Assembly: GCA_026419805.1 (NCBI GenBank)
Contig: JAOSLS010000053.1
Location: 56,978-120,977, forward strand
Direction of reading: 5' to 3'
Source: Ceratocystis colombiana
Lineage: Eukaryota > Ascomycota > Sordariomycetes > Microascales > Ceratocystidaceae
DNA: 64,000 nucleotides
The stretch's first letter is position 1. Each line of letters opens with the position of its first letter. This document shows, in pieces, positions 55,376 to 64,000 of this stretch. Both the position numbers and the translations under genes were made by a program. Below the pieces are notes generated by a model. The model was given only the letters and a program-made list of their open reading frames with translations. It ran no database searches and had not been told where the DNA came from.

Positions 55376-58300
55376 TCGAATATAACCTCGGCCATGTCGT
55401 TCCCTGTAGATTACCAACGAGGCGGCGATGAAGGCGTTCCGATCATGCTGTGAGGGACAATCAAGAATAATATTGGAACAGAGTGGCGAGGAAATTGGGA
55501 TTGAAGTGGTAATATTTCCTGATTGATAGCTACATATATATGGTGTCCAACTTAACAGTTTGAGAATAGAATGAGGAATCCCAATCAATTCTATACTTAG
55601 CGGGAGAAACTACTTTGACATGATCTTCATTGTAATCCGGATGTATGGAAATGAAAGTCTTGAGCTTTGGTGGGCGAATTTTCTTTTGTCTGGCGAAAGG
55701 GTAGGGATACATTGTAAGCGTCATGGCAGATTCACAAGGATAGGGCAGCGTGTTCTCTGGTAGAGCCAAGTAGAGGAGAATCACAGGGCAAAGACGGCCT
55801 AGAATAAAGGAGAGAAGACCACGCGACAGACTAGAAAGAACATTGCCCTCAGCTCCAATCCGACTTGACGAGTTTGTCTCCCGCTGCCGTTCGTCACTTC
55901 TCCCTTCTGAATCTTGCTCTGGGGGGATCCCCCAGTTTGGCTCTACGATGATCCCTGGGGCCAGTGCACGCTGGTGATGTGGGTATGGTCAATGCTCTTA
56001 ATGAGAATGGTTGGTGGTATGTTAGCTTTGTCAGAGCTGCTTGTGTCTAGGGACACACGCGCGCTTAAAGAGAACATACTAGTCATTTGTACGCAGCTGT
56101 TTTGGTACAAGACTATCGTAGGGCTGAGAGTCTCTGGACCTAGGGGTTGACTACACGGGATGCCACTTGTATCATTTCACTAGCTAGGGAGCCAGGGAGC
56201 CAGGGAGCCAGGGAGTAGTATTCCATTTTCACGGACATAGATAACACGAGAATTCCGCAGACAGTCTTGAGCTTTTGGGATTGGGTTAGATTTTGGAGCA
56301 TGTGTCGAGATCTCATAGTGACATAGTAAAGAGCTAGAAACGGAAGCGGAAACGGGAATGGAAACGGAACCTTAAATGCAAATTGAAATGTGCTGGGGCG
56401 CTTCAACACCCACCCCGTTTAGACCTAGGACCAGCGCTTTGATCAAGGAATTCCCGAGACTTGAGCCTGGCAGGTAAGCTAAGCGCTTGTTAGGTGGTGG
56501 ATAGCGCATGAGACATCAGAGGAAGAGTCTAGCGCGTAGTTTGGATTGACCAAGTGGTTTGTTGTCTTTTTTGCGACTTATACGAAGAGGATTGAGAGTT
56601 TTGTTTCACTCGCTTACCAAGTACGTTATTTCTTTTTGTCACCTATTTTATTTTAAATATGTTATAACTTTATGCGAACGGGCCCCTGGCTGTAGGTGTA
56701 TTAAGAAAAATAAGCTTGTCATTAATTGGCATTCTTCCTATTACCATTTAGCAATGTAAGAAAGGCTCGGGCTCGGCTAACATTGTTATGCATGTCTGCA
56801 GTGCTCGTGACTGAGCCCTTCGGGCGTTCGAATGTTCCGAAAGTATCTAGCTTACTTCTGGTGCTGGGTCTGAGTATTGTATTGTTTCTAGAAGTCAAGT
56901 ATTGCGGCCTTGCAGTTCGTTGTTAACCACTTCTCCCTATTCCTTATCGCCATTCCTTGTGCTGCACATTGGACTTGAATCAGAAGCGTGGCATGCATTA
57001 GCTCAATGCATGTACTACATAGATAGAAGGGCGAATTCACTGCGATCCTAACACCAGTTCGAGATACCCTATCCTTTGGCTCTTTAAAGCTTTGCGCAGT
57101 GGTCTATGCTTTTGTGGTTTTTGTCTTGTCCGGCGTATCCTACGTGTCCGCCATATCCCCCCTATACGAGGGAATCCATGGGCCATGCAGCAACACACTG
57201 TGTAGTCAATGAATACTATCTCTTCTAACCACTGGTAGGCTCCTCACTAGTCCCTTGCGCATAAACCTGCTTAAAGTGTAGGTGCGTTTGCTTAGATAGG
57301 TGGGTGGTGGCAAACCAAATGTATAACAACGAAAAGGGGAATAGCAAGGTCGTCCAAGTCTAGTTTTGAGCAAGTGCGCACAAATTCTAGTCCAGTGGAC
57401 GCAGCCAGCGCTCTTGGCAAGAGTGGTAGGTTCTATAATGCAGACTTGCCTCACTCTTTCCCACAACTAAGGGTGCTCACAGACTATGCCTTGAGCTTGA
57501 ATTTGGATTTAGCTAACGTCTACGGGAAGCTACTAAGACTAGACGCCGACTGCTGTATTTGCCTTTGCCTGGCCCTTCGCTGCCCTAATTATCTAGTTAT
57601 TAGACTGTTCTGTTTGGCCAAAGCTTGACTTGAAACTAGGTGAAATGCGAGCAGCCGAGTGAAGGCTCGGTGGTGAGCATCGAGTTGCGTCTATCACCCA
57701 CTACCACTCGGCTCTTTTGCCTTCCGGGTGTTTTCTATGTGTAAGCCTTTTGGTATTGTCTACCGGAAAAAAGGTAGAGTGTTGCTGGGACCACGGAGAA
57801 CTGGCCATGGGTTGCTCAAAGCCTGTCTAAAGCAACTTGTAAACACTTGAGTGGCATGGTGTTAGGCTGTTTTGTGAATTGCAAGCTGGTAAGCATGATA
57901 GCCGATTCTGTCGTAGTGCCACGTGAGGCGCCAGTACCTGGATGCAGACATGGTCCCCATGCCTGTCTGTCTATTCCCAGCCGGAGAGTCCACCGTAAAG
58001 CATGTGTATGTGCTAAATTCTGAACAATGAAAGGGAATGTCGAGTCTAGAGCAGGCCGTTGATTGGCTAGTCCTACCCTACCACATTAGCTCACTTTTGC
58101 TTGCTAACAATTCTTCCATGTTAAGATGGTTGAGTTGAGTTAACTCGAGCCACTATATGGCTTGCAATTCCTAATCTTGCATGCAATGATGGATATGGTC
58201 GCAATTAAGCTTCACTCTAGAAGTTCGCGTCATACGGCCCGCCGGGAAAACCACGCATTCCAGAAGCAATGGCCAAGGCTGTCACCAAGATCAACAAAAG

Positions 58301-58534
58301 ACAAAAAGAATCCAGGCACTGAGTAGTCTGGAGATCTAGGGCTTGTTATGATATAAATCTCGAGGTCGCCGCTACCTCAAGACTTCACTCTCTTCTCCTT
58401 TCACTACACTCATTGCTTCCATCTCTACCTACACATCCTTTTCTGTCTAAGCTTACCTCTTCGAACCCCTCCAAGTATACTCTACATCTTTTAAATTTTC
58501 GTCCTTTGCACCTTTCTTCTTCCAAGCCTTCAAC

Positions 58535-59035
58535 ATGCGTTTCACCCTCGCTGCTCTTCTCGCTGCCACTGCTGCCATGGCCATACCTACTGTGACTCCT
58601 GAGGATACCCCTTCCAAAGTTGCCAAGCGTGCCACCACTCATACTGTTTGGGTTGGTGACACGATCTCGCCTGATAATATTAAAGCCGATGTTGGTGACA
58701 AGGTTGAATTCCATTTCTTGCCAGGTGTACACTCTGTTGTTCAGTCTGCCTATATCGATCCCTGCAGCTCAAATGGCGGGTTTGGCTCTACCATTATTTC
58801 AACGCCGTACGAGCAGGATCAGAATGAACTCGTTTTCGTTATTACAATCCAGAACACGAAGCGAATTTGGTACTACAATGGTTCTGGCAGAGCTTGCGAG
58901 AGGGGCGTTGTCGGGGCTATAAACTCTCCAGAAACCAACACGCGTAGTCTTGCAGGTTTCCGCAGAGCCGCCATGACCGAGACCCGCACGGAAAACTCTT
59001 TCGAGCTCAAGGGCGGTAGTCTTGTTCCGATCTAG
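58535..59035 (+). CDS. Secreted cupredoxin-like protein, paralogue L
   Basis: 166 residues, no intron. Identical to K through signal peptide and Kex2-type propeptide, then diverging strongly: DTISPDNIKADVGDKVEFHF, GVHSVVQSAYIDPC, GGFGSTII, VFVITI, RIWYYNGSGRACERGVVG. Ligand state as in K (first His only), but Asn at the Cys position now sits in an NGS sequon. The contrast between an unchanged N-terminus and promoter and a divergent mature domain suggests either gene conversion of the 5' part or selection for change in the mature protein; I cannot tell which by eye. Likely secreted. Confidence 0.88.
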   Translation: MRFTLAALLAATAAMAIPTVTPEDTPSKVAKRATTHTVWVGDTISPDNIKADVGDKVEFHFLPGVHSVVQSAYIDPCSSNGGFGSTIISTPYEQDQNELVFVITIQNTKRIWYYNGSGRACERGVVGAINSPETNTRSLAGFRRAAMTETRTENSFELKGGSLVPI

Positions 59036-59220
59036 ATTTCCTTGTGGCAGGGCTTCTCAAGCCATTAACTATGTCCTCAAAACGAAGTAGGGATAAAGGG
59101 GGGAGAGGGCGTTGACCTCTTCAGCAGGCAGCTGCCAGTTTACTAACCCTAGACTCTTAGACTATACTTTCGGGAGTTTGTAGTGTACTCATTATGAGTT
59201 TACATAATAATATTGTATTC

Positions 59221-59461
59221 GTCGGGATAATCTACTGAATTCAGTTTTTCACTTTTGAAGTCACTCGTGATCCTGTACAGCCGTACGTGGAACCGTGCTG
59301 GTGCACAGATTGATCGAATTCGTGAAGCATGTCTCTTTATTCCTTCTCCTCAAGTGTTAAGCTCTTCTATCATGCTCAACTAAGCTGCAGTATTCATGCT
59401 CGGGTTTATCCAGGGTGAATCTGACTGAAGGCAGATTCCCCTCCATGTAGTTCATCCAACA
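59221..59461 (-). mobile_element. Solo LTR, family C
   Basis: 241 bp; minus orientation TGTTGGATGAACTACATGG to TTATCCCGAC. Flanked by GTATTC on both sides (59215-59220, 59462-59467). Unit 1 has the uninterrupted sequence (ACTCAAAATTTGGCA near 54998). Relative of the LTR at 38755. Confidence 0.8.
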
Positions 59462-59898
59462 GTATTCAAAATTTGGCACGCCAACACAGAACGCACCCGG
59501 TAGAGTAGCTAGAGACTAGAATACTACTTTTGGATAGGCTAACTCTGAAGTTGTTATGAAAAATTCCAACATGCCAAAGTTGCAGTTGATTCTTGCGTAA
59601 GAATTCAGAGTAGGAAAAGCAGTATGAGGACTAGTCTGCGCCATGGTAGTTGAAGGGGGCTGTAAGAAGATCTGTCCGATGTAGCATTTCAACGCAGTTA
59701 GAAGATAGTCAGATCACCTAATGCAGATTGAGCAAGAACAAAGCAAAATATTGAGTGTCTTGTATAAAGGAACTAAGCACTAGTGATTCTCTAGAAGAAC
59801 CAGAGCTGGCCAAGCACTCTTATCGCTGTCCACCCTTCCTATTCCCACGCTTTTCTTTTTGGGTCCTTCCGGGTCTACCTCTCTGCTTTCTTCGTTTA

Positions 59899-59955
59899 AG
59901 CTGATAAGACACACTTCGCCACAACTGCCCTTCTCGCTGCTACCGCTGTAATAGA
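59899..59955 (+). pseudogene. Relic of a cupredoxin-like gene start
   Basis: CACTTCGCCACAACTGCCCT and TTCTCGCTGCTACCGCTGTA align with the signal-peptide codons of K/L (CGTTTCACCCTCGCTGCTCT, TCTCGCTGCCACTGCTGCC), preceded by a pyrimidine-rich leader. The ATG is lost (ACA), a TAATAG follows, and a family B LTR fragment takes over at about 59970. Short, so tentative. Confidence 0.45.
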
Positions 59956-59971
59956 AACTTAAATTCACTCT

Positions 59972-60080
59972 TAGCCGGTTTATATATCCATCACTGCCAT
60001 GTCTAGATCAAGCACATGGACCTTGGAAGAAGACCCTTTCTGTCTGATACTAACCCTAACGTTTGGGCGAACTGGATCTC
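59972..60080 (-). mobile_element. Family B LTR fragment
   Basis: TTAGCCGGTTTATATATCC to GGCGAACTGGATCTCAG, the middle of the family B LTR, truncated at both ends and fused at about 60080 to a copia fragment. Confidence 0.6.
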
Positions 60081-60640
60081 AGATGTTCCATCCCTTTGTT
60101 TGTGAGATTGGCTTTTGGATGCAGGATGGCGAAACATGGCCCAGTAGACTCTCCCCAGTGTGAGTAAGACTTCTGTTATTGTGGACGTTCGAGTGTTGAT
60201 AGCGATGCTGCCTACACCCTGTGCATAGAGCATCCCTCCGGCCGAATCCCTCAATAGGCATTCGCTCAAATGGCCTGAAGTATGTGAGCAGGTTCCTGCT
60301 TCCAGTCATGTGAAAAAAAGCACATGAGTCAACAAACCAAAGCTCGAGATGAGCGGGGTCCCCTTTGATTGAGGATAGAGCGGAGGGGAAAAGAGCACTT
60401 CCAACTGATCGTCCAATCGTCACTCATTTTGTAGCTTCAGCAGCCTTCTTTGTGTCTAGGTCCTCTCTGCATTCTTCGTCATCATGAACGCCCCTAAGAT
60501 AGCGAGAACAACTTCCTGTCTTCTTCTTTTTCTTCTTGTCATCTTCCTTGACAGTGGCTAGACGACAGCACCAATAGTAGAGGGTCCGACAGCACGGATT
60601 AGTCTTCCTAAGTATCTATTAGTGTATCATACCATCTCAG
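60080..60640 (-). pseudogene. Copia gag end and protease fragment
   Basis: Minus strand from about 60430: HLELWFVDSCAFFHMTGSRN, LLTYFRPFERMPIEGFG, then a frameshift and GSIAINTRTSTITEVLLT. This is the copia protease region; D-S-G-A-S has become D-S-C-A-F, so the catalytic motif is altered. Upstream (60640-60430, minus) lies a Lys-rich Gag end (DDKKKKKKTGS). No other pol parts nearby. Confidence 0.75.
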
Positions 60641-61240
60641 GAGGGGCCATCCATTCATCGAGTGGCTTCTTATAAAAAAGACTTTGGACTTTGTTGCGCC
60701 ATTTCGCGTTTTTCTTCCCAATTTTATTTCTTTGCAGTGCAAGGGTAAACCTTTCGTCGACAGGTGTTTTCAGGTAAGAGAAGAGTCTAGAAAGATTGGT
60801 GAGATTTGATTTTGGACTTGAGGTTTCCTGTTTATTCGCCGTGTGTAACAGGTCGAGAAGTATGTCTGGATTGGACAGTATACGGTCGCTTCAGGTGACA
60901 GTGAGGACGAGAGGATTGGGATATACATAGGAAAAGGGTTGCCATGGAATGTTGACTGAAGGATAGTGCATTTACACGGGACAGTGACTGAAGGATGGTT
61001 TGTATTCATGATACAAGGACTGAAAGATAGTTTGTTTCCATGGGACAGTAACTGGAGGATAGTCTGAGGCGCAGTTCATGGATGGCTAAGCATCCAGGCT
61101 CATAACTTGTGTCGACGTGCTGAATATCCTTAAGGTGCAGAGAAGAAGGGATCTGTGATTTTAGAGTTGCTGCTTGCCAATCTAATTCTTAGTTGAAGTG
61201 CGGATCTCAACCAATTCATGTAGAGAATTCATGGAACTAG
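60641..61240. other. Region without recognised gene
   Basis: Contains a short degenerate direct repeat with a period of about 50 bp: GGGACAGTGACTGAAGGATGG, GGGACAGTAACTGGAGGATAG and related copies at about 60890-61065. Nothing else recognised. Confidence 0.4.
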
Positions 61241-61259
61241 ATAAACCAGGTGGTTTGTA

Positions 61260-61585
61260 CACTATAACGTACCATGTCACCGCCATTGATATATCTATTG
61301 AACTTCAGCCGTCTCCGCGTCTTTGATGTTCTATTAAGCCCAAGGTCACGAATGTGGCGGCTAAACTTTGGCCTATCATCCGACCCAGAATATGTCGCCT
61401 GCTCTGGAGTTGTCTCCGGACTGTCATTCGGCCTACCCTCTTGTATTTCTGGATGCCGCAGAGTTTTGGCTCGGGAAATTGGCCGATTCCCAGTAACTCT
61501 CCAGCCAGAGAGTATATTATTCTTAATCATTCCCACTTCATAAGCCTTGGCATAGGCTCTTATGAGATTGACCTTATCCATTGGA
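61260..61585 (-). pseudogene. pogo/Fot1-type transposase, C-terminal fragment
   Basis: Minus strand: NLIRAYAKAYEVGMIKNNIL, SGWRVTGNRPISRAKTLRH, ETTPEQATYSGSDDRPK, RHIRDLGLNRTSKTRRR. Same fragment type as 26165-26722 but without the internal stop. Only the C-terminal third of a transposase; the DDE core is absent. Confidence 0.75.
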
Positions 61586-61639
61586 GCAGAATCAGTCAGG
61601 GAGGTAAACCTTTCTAGTTCTCGGCGATATGCAGCTTTG

Positions 61640-61975
61640 GAGGCATTACCCCAGAGATTCCTCGCGAAGAATCCAGAAAGCCAGTTTGCCTTCCTGATTC
61701 TTGGATAACCGTTGACTAGGCTGGATTTGCTCTTTGACGGCCGTCTGGCCAGTAAGTCCGTCGATTAGAATGGTTCAAGGCACTCGTTGTCGCTGAGACC
61801 ATTGAGAGGGTGAAGAGCCATTATCAGTGACATCCAATGTAATCTCAGCCATGCCGTCTTCTGTAGATTTCTGACGAGGCCGCGGTTAACGCGTTCCGAT
61901 GATGCTGTGAGAGACTATCAGGAATAATATTGGAAAAGAGTTGTGAGGAAACTAGGGATGGAAGTGGTAATATTG
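61640..61975. repeat. Partial third copy of the K/L-type unit
   Basis: Matches 50970-51300 (and 55380-55510): CCTTCCTGATTCTT, GGTTCAAGGCACTC, CAGGAATAATATTGGAAAAG, GAAGTGGTAATATT. It ends abruptly at about 61975 where the LINE begins. If a third cupredoxin-like gene follows, it lies beyond the LINE, outside the window. Confidence 0.7.
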
Positions 61976-64000
61976 TCATACATAGCCCACCCCCAGTGCC
62001 CCTGGTCCCCAAGGCCTGAGAAAATCCGCGCGCACGAAGGCGCGTCAGGGAGGGCAGCCCCAAACCCAGTCCGAATGATAACGGACAGAAAGGGGCGCAA
62101 GAGAAGATGCGTGATTTGGCAGTTCAATGCTGGCAAAGGACAGCCGAGTCACCTGGCTCTGATGGAGGAGGCAGAGAGGAAAGGGGTGGATGTCGTATGC
62201 ATTCAAGAACCGTATATAGGCAAACCCCTAGAAGAAATGAGGACAGTCACACACCCGGCATACAAACTCATGACCCCACTAACGCAGTGGGACACGAGGC
62301 CGAGGGTGATGACATATGTCAGAAACACAATAATGGCGACACTCGTACCCGTCTGTGACGGCGAACACGCAGATGTAGTCATAGTGGAACTGACAGGACA
62401 AGGCTTACACATTGCCAATGTGTACAACGCCAACCCGCAAGACACCTCCCGAGGAGTAGCACTGGTGCGGGCGCAGAAAACAGTGAAGGACAAGAAAATG
62501 ATCCTCTGCGGTGACCTCAACCTGCACTCACACATGTGGGACAGCAGGAAAAGCGAATCGAGAGACTGCTCCTTGATCCTAGACTGGCTAAGCGAAGACG
62601 ACGTCACTCTGCTCAACGAGCCAGATGACAACACCTGCTTCCACAGCAAGGAGTCCCCATCGGTGATTGACTTGGCTTTCGCGTCGAGCAATCTGCTGGG
62701 CCAGACCGGATGCACGACCAAGGTCCTGAAAGAGCTCAACTGTGGCAGCGACCATCTCCCTCTAAGTACCACAGTCGAAGGCATCCAAATCGACGACGCA
62801 GTCAGGGCTATCCGGCACAACATGGACAAACTTGACACAGAGAAGTTCACAAGAGCCTGCGCAAGAGAGAACAACTCTCCACACGCAAGGGAACCCCTGA
62901 GAGAGGAAGACATCGAAGCACTGGCAGCCGATCTGATCAAAGCGATGACCAAAGCACTCGACGAGGCGGCACCAAAGGCCCTAGGCAAAGGCACGGGCAA
63001 GAGGTGGTGGAACCCGCAATGCACAGAGGCGGTTAGAGAGATGAGATCAGCATGGCGACGGACTGTGGAGAACAGCTTTCTCGACACGACCTTTGACGTG
63101 TACAAGGGAAAGAGAAAAGTGTTCCAAGCCGAGATCCGAACGGCTAAACGGGAGCTATGGAGGCAGACCATTGAGAACATGACGGAAGCTGCCGACGTGT
63201 TCAAAATGGTTAACCGACTTGGGAAACCGAGCTCGGCAGGTGGACTCCCCCCGCTGACCCAAGACGGCGTCACGAAAAGAACACCACAGGAAAAGGCCGA
63301 AGCCCTCCTAGACACCCACACCCAGCCGGTGGAAGACTGGACGGAGGCAGAGGAGGATGCCAACCCGAGGGCGAGACTCTGGGACGAGCTAACCTCAGCG
63401 GAAGTCAGAGACGCAGTATTCCACGCTGGAAACACGGCGCCTGGAGAGGATGGCATACCGAACACAGCCTAGAAACTGGCGTGGCCGATTTTTGGACAGT
63501 GCATAGTCAAGCTCTTCAACTGCTGCCTGAAAGTCGGATATCACCCAAGAGTTTTCAAGTCTGCGACGATGGTGGCAATTCCGAAACCACACCGAGACAG
63601 GACACTCCCAAGGAGGTACCGGCTGATCTCGCTACTGTCAACCCTCGGGAAGAGTCTCGAGAGGGTGGTAGCAAGAAAGTTGTCGACACAGGCAGTGGAA
63701 CTACAGATCATCCCGGTACACTACGCCTCAGCAGTCCCTAGAAGAGCAGCCACAGACCTCACCTGGAAACTGGCAGATGTCATCATGGGAGAGTCAAAGC
63801 TGAAGAAGATCACATCATTGGTCACCTTTGATATCAAAGGCGCCTTCGACGCGGTCAAGAAAGAGAGGCTGATAGCCAGGCTGAGAAGCCAGCTATGGCC
63901 AGAATCCCTGTGCAAGTGGGTGGCGTCTTTCCTGACGGACAGGCAAGTGAGCCTTTCTGTGGAAGGAGGACTCCCAGTGGAGAGGAAAGTCGGGGGTAGC
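61976..64000 (+). mobile_element. Tad1-like LINE (non-LTR retrotransposon), 5' part
   Basis: The sequence changes at about 61976 from unit DNA to a GC-richer element that runs off the window. The 5' end encodes an apurinic-type endonuclease and, after it, a reverse transcriptase. No ORF1/Gag precedes it, so the copy is 5'-truncated, as is common for LINEs. Confidence 0.8.
61997..64000 (+). pseudogene. LINE ORF2: endonuclease-reverse transcriptase with one stop
   Basis: Frame open from before 61997 to TAG at 63470-63472, then open again in the same frame to the window end. Endonuclease (EEP family): IWQFNAGKGQ, VVCIQEPYIGK, IANVYNANPQDTSRG, KMILCGDLNLHSHMWDS, SVIDLAFASS, LNCGSDHLPL, with the conserved Asn, Glu, Asp-Asn and Ser-Asp-His residues. 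A linker with WWNPQCTEAVREM follows, then APGEDGIPN at the start of RT. After the stop: KLAWPIFGQCIVKLFN, YRLISLLSTLGK, SLVTFDIKGAFDAV (first catalytic RT Asp). The stop falls where relatives usually have Trp (T-A-W-K-L). Family: Tad1/R1/I-type. Confidence 0.85.

Larger units (their letters stand above)
55376..59650. repeat. Tandem segmental duplication, unit 2 (gene L)
   Basis: Second copy of 51171-55375. The left boundary lies near AACCTCGGCCATG (55385), matching AATCTCAGCCATG (51175). It differs by a deletion of most of the pogo relic, an extra ~300 bp near 56900-57190 (absent from unit 1 near 53105) and the solo LTR at 59221-59461. Confidence 0.83.

Noticed and set aside
62203..63465. 420-codon minus-strand frame opposite the LINE ORF
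   Set aside because: The plus strand carries clear endonuclease motifs; the reverse frame is Ser/Leu-rich without recognisable domain.
1..64000. CRISPR arrays, rRNA genes, prokaryotic operons
   Set aside because: No regularly spaced repeats, no rRNA-like sequence, and the gene structure is eukaryotic.

Overview
The window looks like nuclear DNA of a filamentous ascomycete (Pezizomycotina). The evidence is short spliceosomal introns (94-122 bp), pyrimidine-rich leaders, housekeeping proteins of fungal type (Sec11, a kinesin, an IFH1/CRF1-like regulator, Ssf1/Peter Pan), and fungal transposon families (Ty1/copia, Fot1/pogo, Tad1-like LINE). No species can be named from the sequence alone.

Left part, 1-14.6 kb, is conserved and gene-bearing. 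It holds a BTB/POZ protein cut by the window edge (minus), SEC11 with three exons (plus), a kinesin in two exons joined by a GC-AG intron (minus), an acidic IFH1/CRF1-like regulator whose frame continues past an in-frame TAG (plus), and SSF1/PPAN with two exons (plus).

Right part, 15.8-64 kb, is a different landscape. Twelve intronless genes (A-L) encode small secreted cupredoxin-fold proteins of one family, scattered among transposons, solo LTRs and segmental duplications. Traces of the copying are visible: D and G lie in an inverted repeat of about 2.2 kb; F and I share gene plus promoter; H and J share a block of about 1.7 kb that carried a solo LTR with it; K and L are two tandem units of about 4.2 kb, with part of a third unit at 61.6-62.0 kb cut by a LINE. 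Almost all members have lost the type-1 copper ligands expected of the fold. The Cys ligand is usually Asn, often inside an N-G-S sequon, and several members instead carry extra histidines near the second disulfide Cys.

Mobile DNA: a nearly complete Ty1/copia element (38,980-43,257; 153-bp LTRs, 5-bp target duplication, half-tRNA-type primer site) sits inside older LTR debris in a nest spanning 36.2-44.8 kb. There are at least four LTR families as solo or broken copies, several 3' ends of pogo-type transposons, a MITE-like element, and a LINE running off the right edge. Several copies carry Trp-to-stop changes or transition-only differences, as expected from RIP-like C-to-T mutation. The picture is of a lineage-specific secreted-protein cluster growing by duplication in a transposon-rich compartment next to a conserved housekeeping block.
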